This document shows positions 35,827 to 42,053 of a DNA stretch of 64,000 nucleotides, piece after piece. Below the pieces are notes generated by a model. The model was given only the letters and a program-made list of their open reading frames with translations, was not told the DNA's origin and searched no databases. Made by a program: the position numbers and the translations under genes. Numbering within the stretch: position 1 is the stretch's first letter; the number at the start of each line of letters is the position of its first letter. The stretch comes from Lithodes maja (Eukaryota > Arthropoda > Malacostraca > Decapoda > Lithodidae), in NCBI GenBank assembly GCA_037953745.1, contig JBAKBP010007433.1:1-64000 (forward strand). Direction: 5' to 3'.

Positions 35827-36395
35827 TGAATTGCATAGTCATATAATAGCGCATTGCTCATTTTCAGGCTAAATAATAAATATTCTCCTACTATAATACA
35901 GGTAATGATTGTGGTACTGGTTATATAAAGCACTTCAAGACCTTCGCAGCCACTCCTTTGATATCAGTAGATGCCAGAGACCCCCAGGACCTGCATGAAG
36001 ATGATGATGATGACGACGATGATGATGAAGAACCGTGCAGCGTCCAAGAGGTACGACTGACAAAGACCCCATCCTTAGACTCGGCGCAAGATCTTCCCCT
36101 CGATTCACCCTCCAAGTACATGATGGCTCCAGATGTGAAAGTTGATTGCTCGTACCAACCGGATAATATCCTGAGTAATATTGCCACGGTGAAAAACATG
36201 CGCAAACTGAGTAGTCCAAGAAATTGCCGACCTTTTCAACAGCAGGAATATGCTCGACCGATGGACATATCTTTTTTGTCTTCGGTGGATGAGAAAAATG
36301 TGGACGATTCCCTTTTCGGCCGCCAGCGAACAAATAAGAGTGGTGAACCTGGGGCCAGACTCATCCAGACCTCTCCCTCTGAAGTCTATCTCTGA
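8460..36395 (+). CDS. Fat-like atypical cadherin (kugelei/FAT1-3 type), 3' portion of gene
   Basis: Spliced single-pass membrane protein; Fat-like cadherins act in planar cell polarity, cell contact and actin control at the plasma membrane. Seven GT-AG exons (8460-8603, 11458-11631, 11943-14321, 14499-14784, 16851-16934, 33997-34149, 35902-36395) join in phase to 1,238 codons including TGA. Order seen: end of one cadherin repeat, two further repeats, Fat-specific region, EGF x2, laminin G, EGF x4, transmembrane helix, cytoplasmic tail with proline-rich and acidic stretches, C-terminus EVYL. One LamG followed by four EGFs fits FAT1-3/kugelei better than Drosophila Fat, as I recall, which has two LamG domains. 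Upstream exons lie outside the window. The 17.1-kb intron between exons 5 and 6 is mostly repeats. Confident in the family, less so in the exact orthologue. Confidence 0.92.
8806..8819 (+). repeat. Target-site duplication of LINE 1 (left)
   Basis: ATGCTTTTCCTGTT, identical to 11312-11325 on the other side of the LINE. Confidence 0.85.
8828..10378 (-). pseudogene. LINE 1 reverse transcriptase and C-terminal region
   Basis: 516 open codons from a Met; the same frame continues upstream without a stop to about 10,940, so this Met is not the true start. RT motifs: LDISKAFD near residue 58, GVPQGSVLSP near 114-123, YADD at 146-149. A cysteine/histidine motif (CPGC ... HIIEDC) near the C-terminus is typical of arthropod non-LTR RTs. 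The protein would copy element RNA at a nicked target. Catalytic residues are intact, but the element lacks most of its endonuclease and any ORF1, so it cannot be autonomous. Confidence 0.88.
10941..11303 (-). pseudogene. LINE 1 endonuclease, C-terminal remnant
   Basis: The open frame begins with the LGSDHLPI motif, the catalytic Asp-His end of an apurinic-like (exonuclease/endonuclease/phosphatase) endonuclease, then runs into the linker before RT. One frame change near 10,940 separates it from the RT frame. The rest of the endonuclease is lost by 5' truncation. Confidence 0.8.
11312..11325 (+). repeat. Target-site duplication of LINE 1 (right)
   Basis: ATGCTTTTCCTGTT, identical to 8806-8819. 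Confidence 0.85.
11458..11631 (+). CDS. Fat-like cadherin, exon 2 in window
   Basis: Acceptor ATCAG and donor AAG|GTATGG, phase 0-0, 58 codons. Encodes most of a cadherin repeat, including FKVNDADSESNGAPF and the LDHK that precedes the next strand. An upstream AG at 11415-11416 (TTTTAG) would put a TAA in frame and is rejected. Confidence 0.93.
11943..14321 (+). CDS. Fat-like cadherin, exon 3 in window (main extracellular and transmembrane exon)
   Basis: 793 codons, phase 0-0, acceptor CCAACAG and donor CAG|GTAATG. Residue positions within the exon: 1-31 end of a cadherin repeat; about 34-135 last cadherin repeat (VTAVDDDPYDTLQY); 136-255 Fat-specific region; EGF 257-312 and 319-353; laminin G about 366-553; EGF 562-594, 601-632, 638-668 and a DINEC calcium-binding EGF 671-706; hydrophobic helix about 726-747; then RRRCLIKR as a basic stop-transfer. 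All EGFs have the CxxxPCxNGGxC pattern or close to it. No internal stop or frameshift; codon use is ordinary. Confidence 0.95.
14322..14498 (+). other. Short intron with NAGNAG acceptor
   Basis: 177-nt GT-AG intron, the shortest here. The acceptor reads ACAGCAG, so splicing at either AG keeps frame and adds or omits one Gln before GPPLPPRP. Confidence 0.8.
14499..14784 (+). CDS. Fat-like cadherin, exon 4 (cytoplasmic)
   Basis: Phase 0 in, phase 1 out; donor AAAG|GTAAGT. Starts with PPLPPRPSS, a class II SH3 (PxxPxR) type motif, followed by a Leu-rich helix-like stretch (LKQLADLSAAGHETLELETL). Uses the downstream AG as an alternative start at 14502. Confidence 0.88.
14785..16850 (+). other. 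Intron 4, mostly unassigned
   Basis: 2,066-nt AT-rich intron. Contains an imperfect inverted repeat (15008-15060 against 15187-15243, centred on GCCATATGGGTGGC) and an ATAC/ATCC microsatellite at 16080-16115. No further exon supported. Confidence 0.7.
15008..15243. repeat. Imperfect inverted repeat, arms about 50 bp
   Basis: The left arm holds GTCAGCGACTCTGAG and GCCACCCATATGGCAA; the right arm holds TTGCCATATGGGTGGC and GTCGCCGACACTG. The loop is about 125 nt. Probably a small fold-back element. Confidence 0.6.
16851..16934 (+). CDS. Fat-like cadherin, exon 5 (cytoplasmic)
   Basis: 84 nt, phase 1 in and 1 out, acceptor ATCTTTACAG, donor TCGG|GTAGGT. Encodes a Ser/Pro/Gly-rich stretch (RRLSPGQQSPGSANSS). 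Because its length is a multiple of three and both phases are equal, it could be skipped in frame. Confidence 0.85.
16947..17154. repeat. MITE family B, copy 3, beside a splice donor
   Basis: Starts ACTGGTATCACACGAGAGC right after TTAA and ends GGCTCTCCTGTGATACA. It begins 12 nt after the exon 5 boundary, so it has replaced the downstream flank of the donor. Confidence 0.75.
17157..17856 (+). mobile_element. 5'-truncated LINE family 2, 3' end
   Basis: Open frame to 17626 encodes the C-terminal part of the same RT protein as the LINE at 62339-64000: LTWKDHI, FFSPAKLPALYR, VRPCIEYCSHVWGGSS. The cognate tail (SRHFGSN, stop, FWPCHSF) follows in another frame and ends in an A-rich tail near 17850. 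It is in sense orientation in the 17-kb intron of the Fat-like gene. Confidence 0.88.
17857..18439. other. Unassigned intronic sequence with poly-T
   Basis: A 17-nt T run near 17947-17963; nothing else supported. Confidence 0.5.
18440..18811 (+). repeat. MITE family A, copy 7 (near-consensus, 372 bp)
   Basis: TTAAGGGGAGGCTGG to CTGCCTCCTCTTAA. All family blocks present: CCTCCATCAAGCTTAGAAAA, TTCGGTAGAAAAATG, GGCCGAAGGCCG, GGCTCGCTATCGCTCGCC, and three TCTTAAAAT-type modules each followed by AAATGGGG/TAATGGGG/TAGTGAGG. Best reference copy in the window. Confidence 0.9.
18812..19436. other. Unassigned intronic sequence
   Basis: No exon or named repeat supported. Confidence 0.5.
19437..21139 (+). 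repeat. 28-bp minisatellite, about 60 copies
   Basis: Unit TTCTTGTTTTAG + TCACCCCTGCTACTGA. The first ten or so units read CTACTGG, then a long homogeneous CTACTGA block (about 19990-20440), then a mixed zone with AGTATAG variants; copies decay to about 21,480. Each unit carries a pyrimidine tract ending in TTTTAG, in sense with the Fat-like gene. Open frames to the right (21222-21675) are decayed units, not genes. Confidence 0.95.
21140..22956. other. Decayed minisatellite edge, then unassigned AT-rich intron
   Basis: 21140-21480 still shows scattered TTTTTCAGTCACCCCTG-like units. From 21,500 to 22,956 I see no supported feature. Confidence 0.6.
22957..23230. repeat. MITE family B, copy 4, with A-run and (TA)n
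   Basis: GGGGTATCACACGAGAGC at the left and CACTCGTGTGATACCGGCT at the right. An A20 run and a (TA)n run of about 45 bp (23101-23163) have grown in its middle. Confidence 0.8.
23474..23580. repeat. Family F repeat, copy 2
   Basis: GTAGGCCAGAAATCGTTACCTCTAA and GAGGTTTGAGGTC match the two arms of the repeat at 260-460, without the T run. Confidence 0.5.
23581..24427. other. Intronic sequence with a box-B-like remnant
   Basis: GGTTCGAATCC at 23989-23999 looks like a Pol III box B from a SINE head, without a convincing box A. An AAATA-type run lies at about 24285-24345. Nothing else supported. Confidence 0.4.
24428..24845. repeat. MITE family D, copy 1
   Basis: Terminal inverted repeats TTTCAGGATATAAGGAAGTTGA and TCAACTTCCTTATAGCCTGAAA, AT-rich interior with two related CACCCAT(T/G)ATAAACC blocks. 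A second copy lies at 31101-31673. Confidence 0.7.
24846..25385. other. Unassigned intronic sequence
   Basis: No supported exon or repeat. Confidence 0.5.
25386..25525 (+). repeat. tRNA-derived SINE with two box-B motifs
   Basis: Box A-like TAGTACAGTGGGTTAGC at about 25391 and box B GGTTCGAACCC at 25447-25457; a second identical box B lies at 25513-25523. There is no cloverleaf good enough for a functional tRNA. Confidence 0.65.
25650..25715 (+). repeat. tRNA-like SINE head
   Basis: GCATAGTCAGTAGAGCA resembles box A and GGATTGAGCCTGC a degraded box B, about 45 nt apart. Inserted into a MITE C copy. Confidence 0.5.
25845..26049. repeat. MITE family B, copy 5 (best terminal repeats)
   Basis: AGCCGGTATCACACGAGAGC at the left; GCTCGTGTGATACCGGCT at the right. 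TAA flanks both sides, a 3-bp target duplication as in PIF/Harbinger elements. Inserted in a family C copy. Confidence 0.85.
26119..26429 (+). repeat. MITE family A, copy 8
   Basis: TTAAGGAGAGATATA to CTCCCCTTAA, sharing its first TTAA with the end of the family C copy. One of the TCTTAAAAT modules is deleted. Confidence 0.8.
26430..26583. other. Unassigned intronic sequence
   Basis: Short stretch without supported feature. Confidence 0.4.
26584..27190 (+). repeat. 16-bp minisatellite, about 37 copies in variant blocks
   Basis: Unit GGTCACACTCCTTAAC and variants. Variants are grouped in order: CCTAAAC, CCTTAAC, CCGTAAC, CTTACGCGGTC, CTTACGCGGCC, CCTAAGCGGCC. Confidence 0.95.
27448..27804 (+). 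repeat. MITE family A, copy 9
   Basis: TTAAGGGGAGATGGGCG to CACCTCCCCCTTAA with standard blocks; an A15 run precedes the right end. Confidence 0.85.
27862..28074. repeat. MITE family C copy
   Basis: TTAACCCTTTGTAGATCATGACG to CCTCAAAAGGTTAA, with GACGGTATATTTTGGC and AATCGTCAATTGAGAGCC blocks. Confidence 0.65.
28075..28521. other. Unassigned intronic sequence
   Basis: AT-rich; nothing supported. Confidence 0.5.
28522..28649 (+). repeat. (TC)n/(TCTCTG)n microsatellite
   Basis: A TCTCTG hexamer block of about 45 bp inside a (TC)n tract. Long Arg-Glu or Leu-Ser frames across it are artefacts. Confidence 0.95.
28790..30873 (+). repeat. 17-bp minisatellite, about 120 copies
   Basis: Unit GATACAGATATTACCAC with variants (CCCCGATA, ACAATA, CTGATA, GGTATT). 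Seventeen is not a multiple of 3, so three units make a 17-residue peptide repeat; frames of 98-278 codons result, all repeat artefacts. A 110-bp higher-order repeat occurs three times from about 30531. Confidence 0.96.
31101..31673. repeat. MITE family D, copy 2, with a nested MITE A
   Basis: Left TGCGAGTTTGATGTTTTAAG ... GACATCGAT and right ATCGATGTTTACGG ... CTTATAGCTTGAAACTCGCG form inverted repeats of about 46 bp. MITE A copy 10 is inserted immediately inside the left arm. Confidence 0.65.
31162..31512 (-). repeat. MITE family A, copy 10
   Basis: AAGGGGGGATGGGCTGG to ATATCCCATTAA, inverse orientation, with CTGGCGAGCGATAGCGAGCC and CAACCGAAAAATGTAC. Confidence 0.8.
31674..32110. other. 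Unassigned intronic sequence
   Basis: T-rich run at about 31989-32012; nothing else supported. Confidence 0.5.
32111..32491. repeat. MITE family E (fold-back), copy 1
   Basis: TTAAAGGGGGTCACCTGCC to GTGGGCTCCCTTAA. Left half: GGCCCCATTCAGCCAACTGTTTTAAGAC ... CCAGGTGTCGATTT ... GGCGTGCGAAAGCGAGCCAGCAT. The right half repeats these as inverses (ATGCTGGCTCGCTACCGCTCGCCAGG ... GACACCTGGATGGGGG), giving a near full-length palindrome. Confidence 0.8.
32521..32544 (+). CDS. Candidate 24-nt cytoplasmic microexon of the Fat-like gene
   Basis: A strong pyrimidine tract ending in TTTATGCAG precedes CCTCGCCACATCAGCATCAG and four more bases, then GTGATT as donor. Read in the phase left by exon 5 (phase 1) it gives eight codons, Ala-Ser-Pro-His-Gln-His-Gln-Arg, and leaves phase 1 for exon 6 with no stop. 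It lies between two MITEs and could be chance; transcript data are needed. Confidence 0.4.
32583..32792. repeat. MITE family C copy
   Basis: TTACCCCTTTGAGTACC to CTGTATGGGTTATA. GACGATATTATGAAGCTTAGGAAGG at the left is the inverse of CCTTCCTAAGCTGCATATAATCGTC at the right, showing the family's internal symmetry. Confidence 0.7.
32848..33238 (-). repeat. MITE family A, copy 11, with internal perfect hairpin
   Basis: TTAAGGGGAGGCACACCG to GTCTACCCTTAA. One ATCGCCAAACTAACGGG module has been duplicated as its inverse, making a perfect 23-bp hairpin with a 5-nt loop at 32922-32972. Confidence 0.88.
33239..33996. other. Unassigned intron end
   Basis: No exon supported; ends in TATTTTTGCACTAG, the acceptor of exon 6. 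Confidence 0.6.
33997..34149 (+). CDS. Fat-like cadherin, exon 6 (cytoplasmic)
   Basis: Phase 1 in and out, 153 nt, donor ACAG|GTTAGC. In the frame set by exon 5 it encodes NHRDRRGSRPLLPTGD ... TPDLLLLPTQEAILASYAG. The alternative frame with a Met and many Cys/Pro is not compatible with the exon phases. Confidence 0.82.
34150..35901 (+). other. Intron 6 with (TA)n runs
   Basis: (TA)n at about 34157-34268 and 35756-35818. GGATTCGATCCCGG at 35118-35131 is a box-B-like SINE remnant. No other exon supported. Confidence 0.6.
35902..36395 (+). CDS. Fat-like cadherin, last coding exon
   Basis: Acceptor ACTATAATACAG, entered in phase 1, open to TGA at 36393-36395. Contains an acidic run (EDDDDDDDDDEE), Ser/Thr-rich possible phosphorylation sites and PRNCRPFQQQEYARPMD. 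The last four residues EVYL (hydrophobic at -2 and 0) fit a class II PDZ ligand. Confidence 0.88.
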
Positions 36396-36840
36396 ATCTG
36401 TCTATTACCCTATTCTGTAATCCAAACACCATAAGGTAGTTTGGTTTCATGAATGGGTTAAGTAGAATTAAAATGTTATCGTTTTATAAATTCTTTGAGG
36501 CCAAGATGGTCATCTCTTAACTGATTTTTTTTTGCTGAGTTCAAATACAACACTATCAACGAATGGAGAGTGTAAAGTAACATTGTTTACTTTCCTCTGT
36601 ATAGTAAGAAATATATACCGTGAGCCACAATTCTTAAAGAGTACGACCATTGGACTCTATGAGAGATCTTCCCTTCGATCCACTCTTTAAGCAAAACATG
36701 ACTTGTGAGGTGAAAGCTTCGTTTAATGAGAAAACATCCTTAGCAATATTACCTCATTGAAAATGGTAATATGCTCTACACAGAGCGACTCATCATTAGC
36801 TGACAGCAGACAGTTTTTGGTGATCAAGACAGGGTCGTTT

Positions 36841-37039
36841 AAGCCGGCATCGCACGAGCAAATTTGGCTGCGAATTGTATCTTGCAAAATATATTATGGC
36901 CAATCAACATTATATGCCACAAGTTTCACAACAGTTATAACAGACGTAGAAATAGTCAGCTATTAGGCTCAACTTCAGTATAATTTTTATTCCGAAACTG
37001 AGAATATCATTGCTAAACTGCTCGCGCGACTCGGGCTTT
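36841..37039. repeat. MITE family B, copy 6
   Basis: AAGCCGGCATCGCACGAGC at the left; GCTCGCGCGACTCGGGCTT at the right; divergent interior. Confidence 0.65.
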
Positions 37040-37059
37040 GAACACTGACCAGGGGCACG

Positions 37060-37464
37060 CCTTTAACTCATTCAATTCAACGAGGGGCCCTTTATGTCAT
37101 AGGCTTATAATGTAATTAGCAGTATCAAAATTGAATGCCGAGCAGGCATTTATATAACGATATTGAATTAAATTTATGGAAAGCTAGTGTGGTTAGTCAA
37201 TTGGTGGTTTTGCTTCAATGAGTTTTATATTTGCAATTGGCTAAGCTCGAGCATAATATGAAATATTACTACATTATAAGGAGAAATATTGGTTGTTGAT
37301 TCGATTTGTAACTAGTCCAAGCAGCTTTGCAAACACACCTGTACTTCTCAGAACTCGTCAAAAATCATTGTCATGACTTGCAAATTCTAGTGTTCGTTTG
37401 ATGGGATGGAACAGCCAAAAGGTAAATTGAAGCATTTAATTGACGGGATGGAACGGGTTAAAGG
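37060..37464. repeat. Possible MITE (CCTTTAACYC termini)
   Basis: GCCTTTAACTCATTCAATTC at the left pairs imperfectly with the inverse of GGATGGAACGGGTTAAAGG at the right. Single copy in the window, so the call is tentative. Confidence 0.4.
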
Positions 37465-37539
37465 TCTGTTTCGTAAGACAAACGCTGGTCAGTGATCTTT
37501 ACGTTGGTGCCTTGTGGTCAAGTGTCGGGTTATAGACGT

Positions 37540-37874
37540 AAGCCCTTATCATACGAGAGCTTTTTCCTTCAACGTTTTTCTGTGACTTTGTTCTTGCAGC
37601 TTCCGAAATACAATCTTAATTTTAATCATATCACCTACTACAGTCTACCTTCAGATTAGTTGTCAATGTCAGTGCAAAATTCTCAAAACAAATTCAGAAT
37701 GATGATACGCAGATCTAGTAGCTTCTGAAATGCACTTTTATATAAATTACGTCACTAACTGCAATCTATCTTCAATCTAGTTGTCACTACTAGTGCAAAA
37801 TTGTCTCAAAATGTTGCCAGTTTGATGTTGTATAATTAAAGTTGATGATAAAAGCTCTCGTGGGATACTGGCAT
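37540..37874. repeat. MITE family B, copy 7, with internal duplication
   Basis: AAGCCCTTATCATACGAGAGC to GCTCTCGTGGGATACTGGC. The middle (CTTCCGAAATACA ... AGTGCAAAATT) is present twice, about 125 bp apart, explaining its extra length. Confidence 0.7.
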
Positions 37875-38590
37875 TATTCTTAGCTGTAAGGTTTACATTT
37901 TCCAAAGGGCACAAGGACATAACCAAGGAAGCTATTTTCGTCTGTAAATTTTTGTAATGAAATACATATATATTTATAGATTTGGAAAAATAAAGTAGAT
38001 GTAGGATTGTATAGTAAATTTGTCACATTGTTATGAATCAATATCAACAATAAAACTGTTGACGAAAGATATGTATAATACAATGTATTTTATCAGATGG
38101 TATAATGAATATAATAGTTCATGGATTACTTAGATTGTAATGACTTTTTTTATTCTTTTTAAAGTTAGACCAATTGTACAGTAGTTAGAAAAGGAGCAGT
38201 ATTTTAAGGCATAGTAAAATCCCCTTCGAGTTAACATAGGAAACGATAGGAATGTATACATAGCTAATATCTAACATTATTACGTCGACAATCTTGGAGA
38301 TTTTGCCAGCCATGTATATCAGCATGTATATAGTTCCTTATTTTTTACTACTGAATGGTTTGATCTCTTTTCAGAAATATTATTTAATTATTTCCAGAAT
38401 CGTGTAGAGGTTCATTGAGAAGATATTTGCATTTTTCAATGAGTCAATAGAGGCCATCACCAGACGAACATTTTGCCTGCAACATGTGAACGACCAATAA
38501 AAACGAGTCACAGGTATTCTTCGATGCCATTAAACAAAATCTTGATTGAGACCCAGTGCAGGTATCTATTATAAACAGGCAGAAACGATG

Positions 38591-39258
38591 AGGATTTTGG
38601 GAGCCTTGAGCCACAACAAAGAGTTTGGGGGCTCTCGATGCTCCACAACAAAGAGCTTGGAACTCTTGATGGGCCACAACAAAGGGTTTGGAACTCTTGA
38701 TGGGCCACAACAAGGATTTTGGAACTCTTGATGGGCCACAACAAGGATTTTGGAACTCTTGATGGGCCACAACAAGGATTTTGGAACTCTTGATGGGCCA
38801 CAACAAGGATTTTGGAACTCTTGATGGGCCACAACAAGGATTTTGGAACTCTTAATGGGCCACAACAAGGATTTTGGAACTCTTGATGGGTCACAACAAG
38901 GATTTTGGAACTCTTGATGGGCCACAACAAGGATTTTGGAACTCTTGATGGGCCACAACAAGGATTTTGGAACTCTTAATGGGCCACAACAAAGATTTTG
39001 GAACTTTTGATGGGGCAAATCAAGGATGTTGGAACTCTTGATGGGCCACAACAAGGATTTTGGGAGCTCCAGATGGGCCACAACAAGGATTTTGGAAACT
39101 CTTGATGGGCCACAACAAGGATTTGGGGAGCTCCAGATGGGCCACAACAAGGATTTGGGGAACTCTCGATTGGTCACAACAAGGATTTTGGGAACTCTCG
39201 ATGGGCCACAATATGGATTTAGAGATATCTCGATGGGCCGCAACAAGAACTTTGGATG
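38591..39258 (-). repeat. 31-bp minisatellite, about 21 copies
   Basis: Unit GGAACTCTTGATGGGCCACA + ACAAGGATTTT. Central copies are nearly identical; edge copies diverge. Frames up to 225 codons (period 31 residues) on the - strand are repeat artefacts with no domain. Confidence 0.95.
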
Positions 39259-39712
39259 GCCTTATTGGATGCCTGTGCACGATTCTATCTGTCTTTCACA
39301 TGTTTTAGAAAAAGTATTTGCTATTGTGATGTGATGCGATGCGATGATGTTGAGGGATAGCCTTAAGTATCGGCCCCTCGGTTGCTATTGCTTCTTTAGT
39401 ATCAAATAACGTTCATGTGTATAATGGGAGCGATATCCAATAAAATCAATATGATTATCTGGCCATTAGATCCTCCAATCATATTAATAATAGGAAAAAG
39501 CAAAACTAGATCAGGAAGCATCGACCAAGAAGGGAGGGTTCTTTTCGGATATTTTTTTAGATGGTGCCGAAAGATTAGGTCGTGAGTCAATAATTACCTT
39601 TTAAATATCTACCAACGAACGTGCGGGACATTTAGAAATACAGAAATACGAACAGTAGGGTATGAAAAATGTTTCGTGTTGCATTAACTTTTGTTTTAAC
39701 AGTTGGTATAAT
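39259..39712. other. Unassigned intergenic sequence
   Basis: Short GATGCGATGCGATGATG run at about 39331; nothing else supported. Confidence 0.5.
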
Positions 39713-39928
39713 CATAGACTACAGTAGATCTAGACTGGGCACGAAAATGGAACTTTGTAGTAAGGGACCCAAAATCGGAAAACGAACCCCCAAGTTCGAA
39801 CCTCAAATCGCGAAAATGTGATATTTTCGCGGTTTCGAGGTTCGAACTTGGGGGTTTGTATTCCGATTTTGGGTCCCTTACTACGAAGTTCCATTCTCGT
39901 GTTTAGTCCAGATCTACTGTAGTTTATG
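39713..39928. repeat. Near-perfect 216-bp fold-back element
   Basis: Arms of about 100 bp around a 5-10 nt centre near 39817. The left arm holds AGTAGATCTAGACT, AGTAAGGGACCC and CCCCCAAGTTCGAACCTC; the right arm holds the inverses GAGGTTCGAACTTGGGGG, GGGTCCCTTACTAC and AGTCCAGATCTACT. Flanks GGTATAAT (39705-39712) and GTATAAT (39929-39935) look like a 7-8 bp target duplication, which would suggest a hAT-like MITE. Confidence 0.85.
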
Positions 39929-40411
39929 GTATAATATATACAAATTTAGACATATATGTTTGCGGTATTTTTCAGAGTTCAACCCAAATTATTGTTTTCG
40001 TCTTCTTCTGGAGATCGCACCATTTTTCGAAATTTCGTCATTGTTGGTATAGGGTTCACGTTGCAAAACCAGCTTTATACTGTGTTACTCTTCTATTATT
40101 GTATTGTTGATGTCCATGGACTTTTGGAACATTCAATGGTTGATGTAATACAGCCGTTCTTAAAATTTATGTTAGTCTTGTTTTCGTTTTGTTTATATTT
40201 TACAAATTTATAAAGACTTCCATGTAATTGCCTGTGTCATAAAAACAAAACAAAATGGATATTCATCGTTGGGTGCATACCTAATTACATCCATACACCA
40301 ATTCCAATGGTTAATTTTGGCATTTTGAGAAACCTAAGAGAACTGGAAATATTTTGAGTGACTGCCATCGCAAACTGAGGAACACTGCAAAGACGTAGTG
40401 CAACACTCCCT
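39929..40411. other. Unassigned intergenic sequence
   Basis: Nothing supported. Confidence 0.5.
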
Positions 40412-40803
40412 TTAAGGGATCCCACCTCGTTTTTTTTTTTATCTTTCTCTCCCTCTCTCTTTGGCTTTTATCCATTCGGCCCCATTCAGCCTACTGTTTT
40501 AAGACGTTAACCCCCATCCAGGTGTCAATATTTTCCTGGCGAGCGGTAGCGAGCCAGCATATATATATTTTTGTTTTGACAGCTAGCTAAATTCGTACAT
40601 TTTTCGAAAGAAAAATTTCACCGGCGAAGCCGGTTTCTCCATACAATGCTGGCTCGCTATCGCTCGCCAGGAAGAAATTGACACCTAGATGGGGATACAC
40701 GTCTTAAAACAGTTGGCTGACTGGGGCCGAATGGATATAAGCCCGGGAAAGAGAGAAAAGGAGAGAAAGATAAAACAAACAAAAACGGTGACCCCCCCTT
40801 TAA
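40412..40803. repeat. MITE family E (fold-back), copy 2
   Basis: TTAAGGGATCCCACCTCG to GGTGACCCCCCCTTTAA. As copy 1: GGTGTCAATATTTTCCTGGC and GCGAGCCAGCAT at the left; ATGCTGGCTCGC and GACACCTAGATGGGG at the right. Confidence 0.82.
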
Positions 40804-41171
40804 CAACTGTAGTCTGGTTCAATCATTCATGACAATTGGTGAACTCTTCACATTTTTTAAGCTGCAAGTTTATAAATATAACGAATTCATTAATGTAATT
40901 TTCGATATAGTATTCATAGCCTGATGTAAATAAGTTAATGTAAAGCAACATACATATATTTATCAAATGTGCATTAAGAAATTCTACGAGGTCCACAAGT
41001 ATTTTTGAATAGACTAACTGTTTCCATTACTTAAGATTCATTCACTTCTTTACCATTTTCACTTGCCAGCCAAAAAAGTAATTTCGATAATTAATGAAGA
41101 GCCCAGTTAATTTTCTCTAGGTGAAACTTTAACTCAGTTGAACGTTTAACTCTTCCTGTATAACACACACA
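40804..41171. other. Unassigned intergenic sequence
   Basis: Nothing supported. Confidence 0.5.
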
Positions 41172-41178
41172 CACACTC

Positions 41179-41258
41179 CGCTCATGGCCGAGTGGTTACG
41201 GTGCCCGACTCTCCCAAATATACCTGGAGTGAGTGGGTTCGAATCCTGGTGAGGATAC
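41179..41258 (+). repeat. tRNA(Ser/Leu)-like SINE head
   Basis: Box A TGGCCGAGTGG and box B GGTTCGAATCC are perfect, with a partial acceptor pairing (CTCA/TGAG), but no proper anticodon stem. A SINE head, not a tRNA gene. Confidence 0.6.
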
Positions 41259-41295
41259 CTCTTACCCTACAGATACATTCCTTTTTTACACACAA

Positions 41296-41580
41296 CCCGT
41301 AGCCTAGTAGGTAGAGCTCTCGTCTCACACACGAGGGGTCGGGGGTTCAATCCCCGGCCGGGCGGAGACAAATTGGGCTTGTCTCCTTTCATGTGTTAGC
41401 CTCAGTTCACCTAGCTGTAAATAGGTACCTGGAATAAGTGGACGACGTTGTGACGTCCCATCTGGGGTTGGCAAAAATGGTACAAGGCGAGATGGGTATC
41501 ATATGGTTCACCTAAGCTGATGGCTACCTAAGCCTTCGGGCGAGACGGTACCGTCTATAGTGAGAATGGTACCATACAGA
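41296..41580 (+). repeat. tRNA-derived SINE (Val-CAC-like head) with decapod-type body
   Basis: The head has an anticodon arm CTCGT-CTCACAC-ACGAG (perfect 5-bp stem, anticodon position CAC) and GGGTTCAATCCCC as T arm. The body follows: GGGCTTGTCTCC, AAATAGGTACC, TTGTGACGTCCCATCTGGGG. I recognise this type from decapod genomes. Confidence 0.7.
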
Positions 41581-41971
41581 TCCACCCTAAGCCTTTGTTT
41601 CCGATGTCGCCAATTGTCTAAAAACAGACTACACACACATCCACAGCCATTCCAACAGTACATAAAACACTTAACATGCATTTCACGCAATACATTCCCA
41701 GTTAAGGAGGCGCGATAATAATGAGCTTAGCTCGCATTGCGTGGATTCCCCTTGACGAACAAGTAACTGAGTAACTGAGTAACACACACACACACACACA
41801 CCCCGGTATAATAGCAATCAAAGAGGTATTCCGACATTATTTCCTTAATTAATTGCACGATCAATTTGAAGAGATCCGGTTTGCAAGGATCCATATAAAT
41901 AAATTGGCCTTGCATTTTTAATGGAAAAATTTTCATATACATAATACATGAATGACCATGTATCTATTTGT

Positions 41972-42053
<82 letters not shown>

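Larger units (their letters stand above)
36396..38100 (+). other. Probable 3' UTR and downstream flank of the Fat-like gene
   Basis: Non-coding. AATAAA motifs at 37989-37994 and 38049-38054 are candidate poly(A) signals; no cleavage site can be proved. Three MITE-like elements lie within it. Confidence 0.5.

Noticed and set aside
38444..39280. Long - strand open frames rich in Cys/Gly/Pro/Leu
   Set aside because: They are translations of the 31-bp minisatellite, period 31 residues.
41179..41370. Functional tRNA genes
   Set aside because: Box A and B are good, but acceptor and anticodon stems are incomplete in the first and the second continues into a SINE body.
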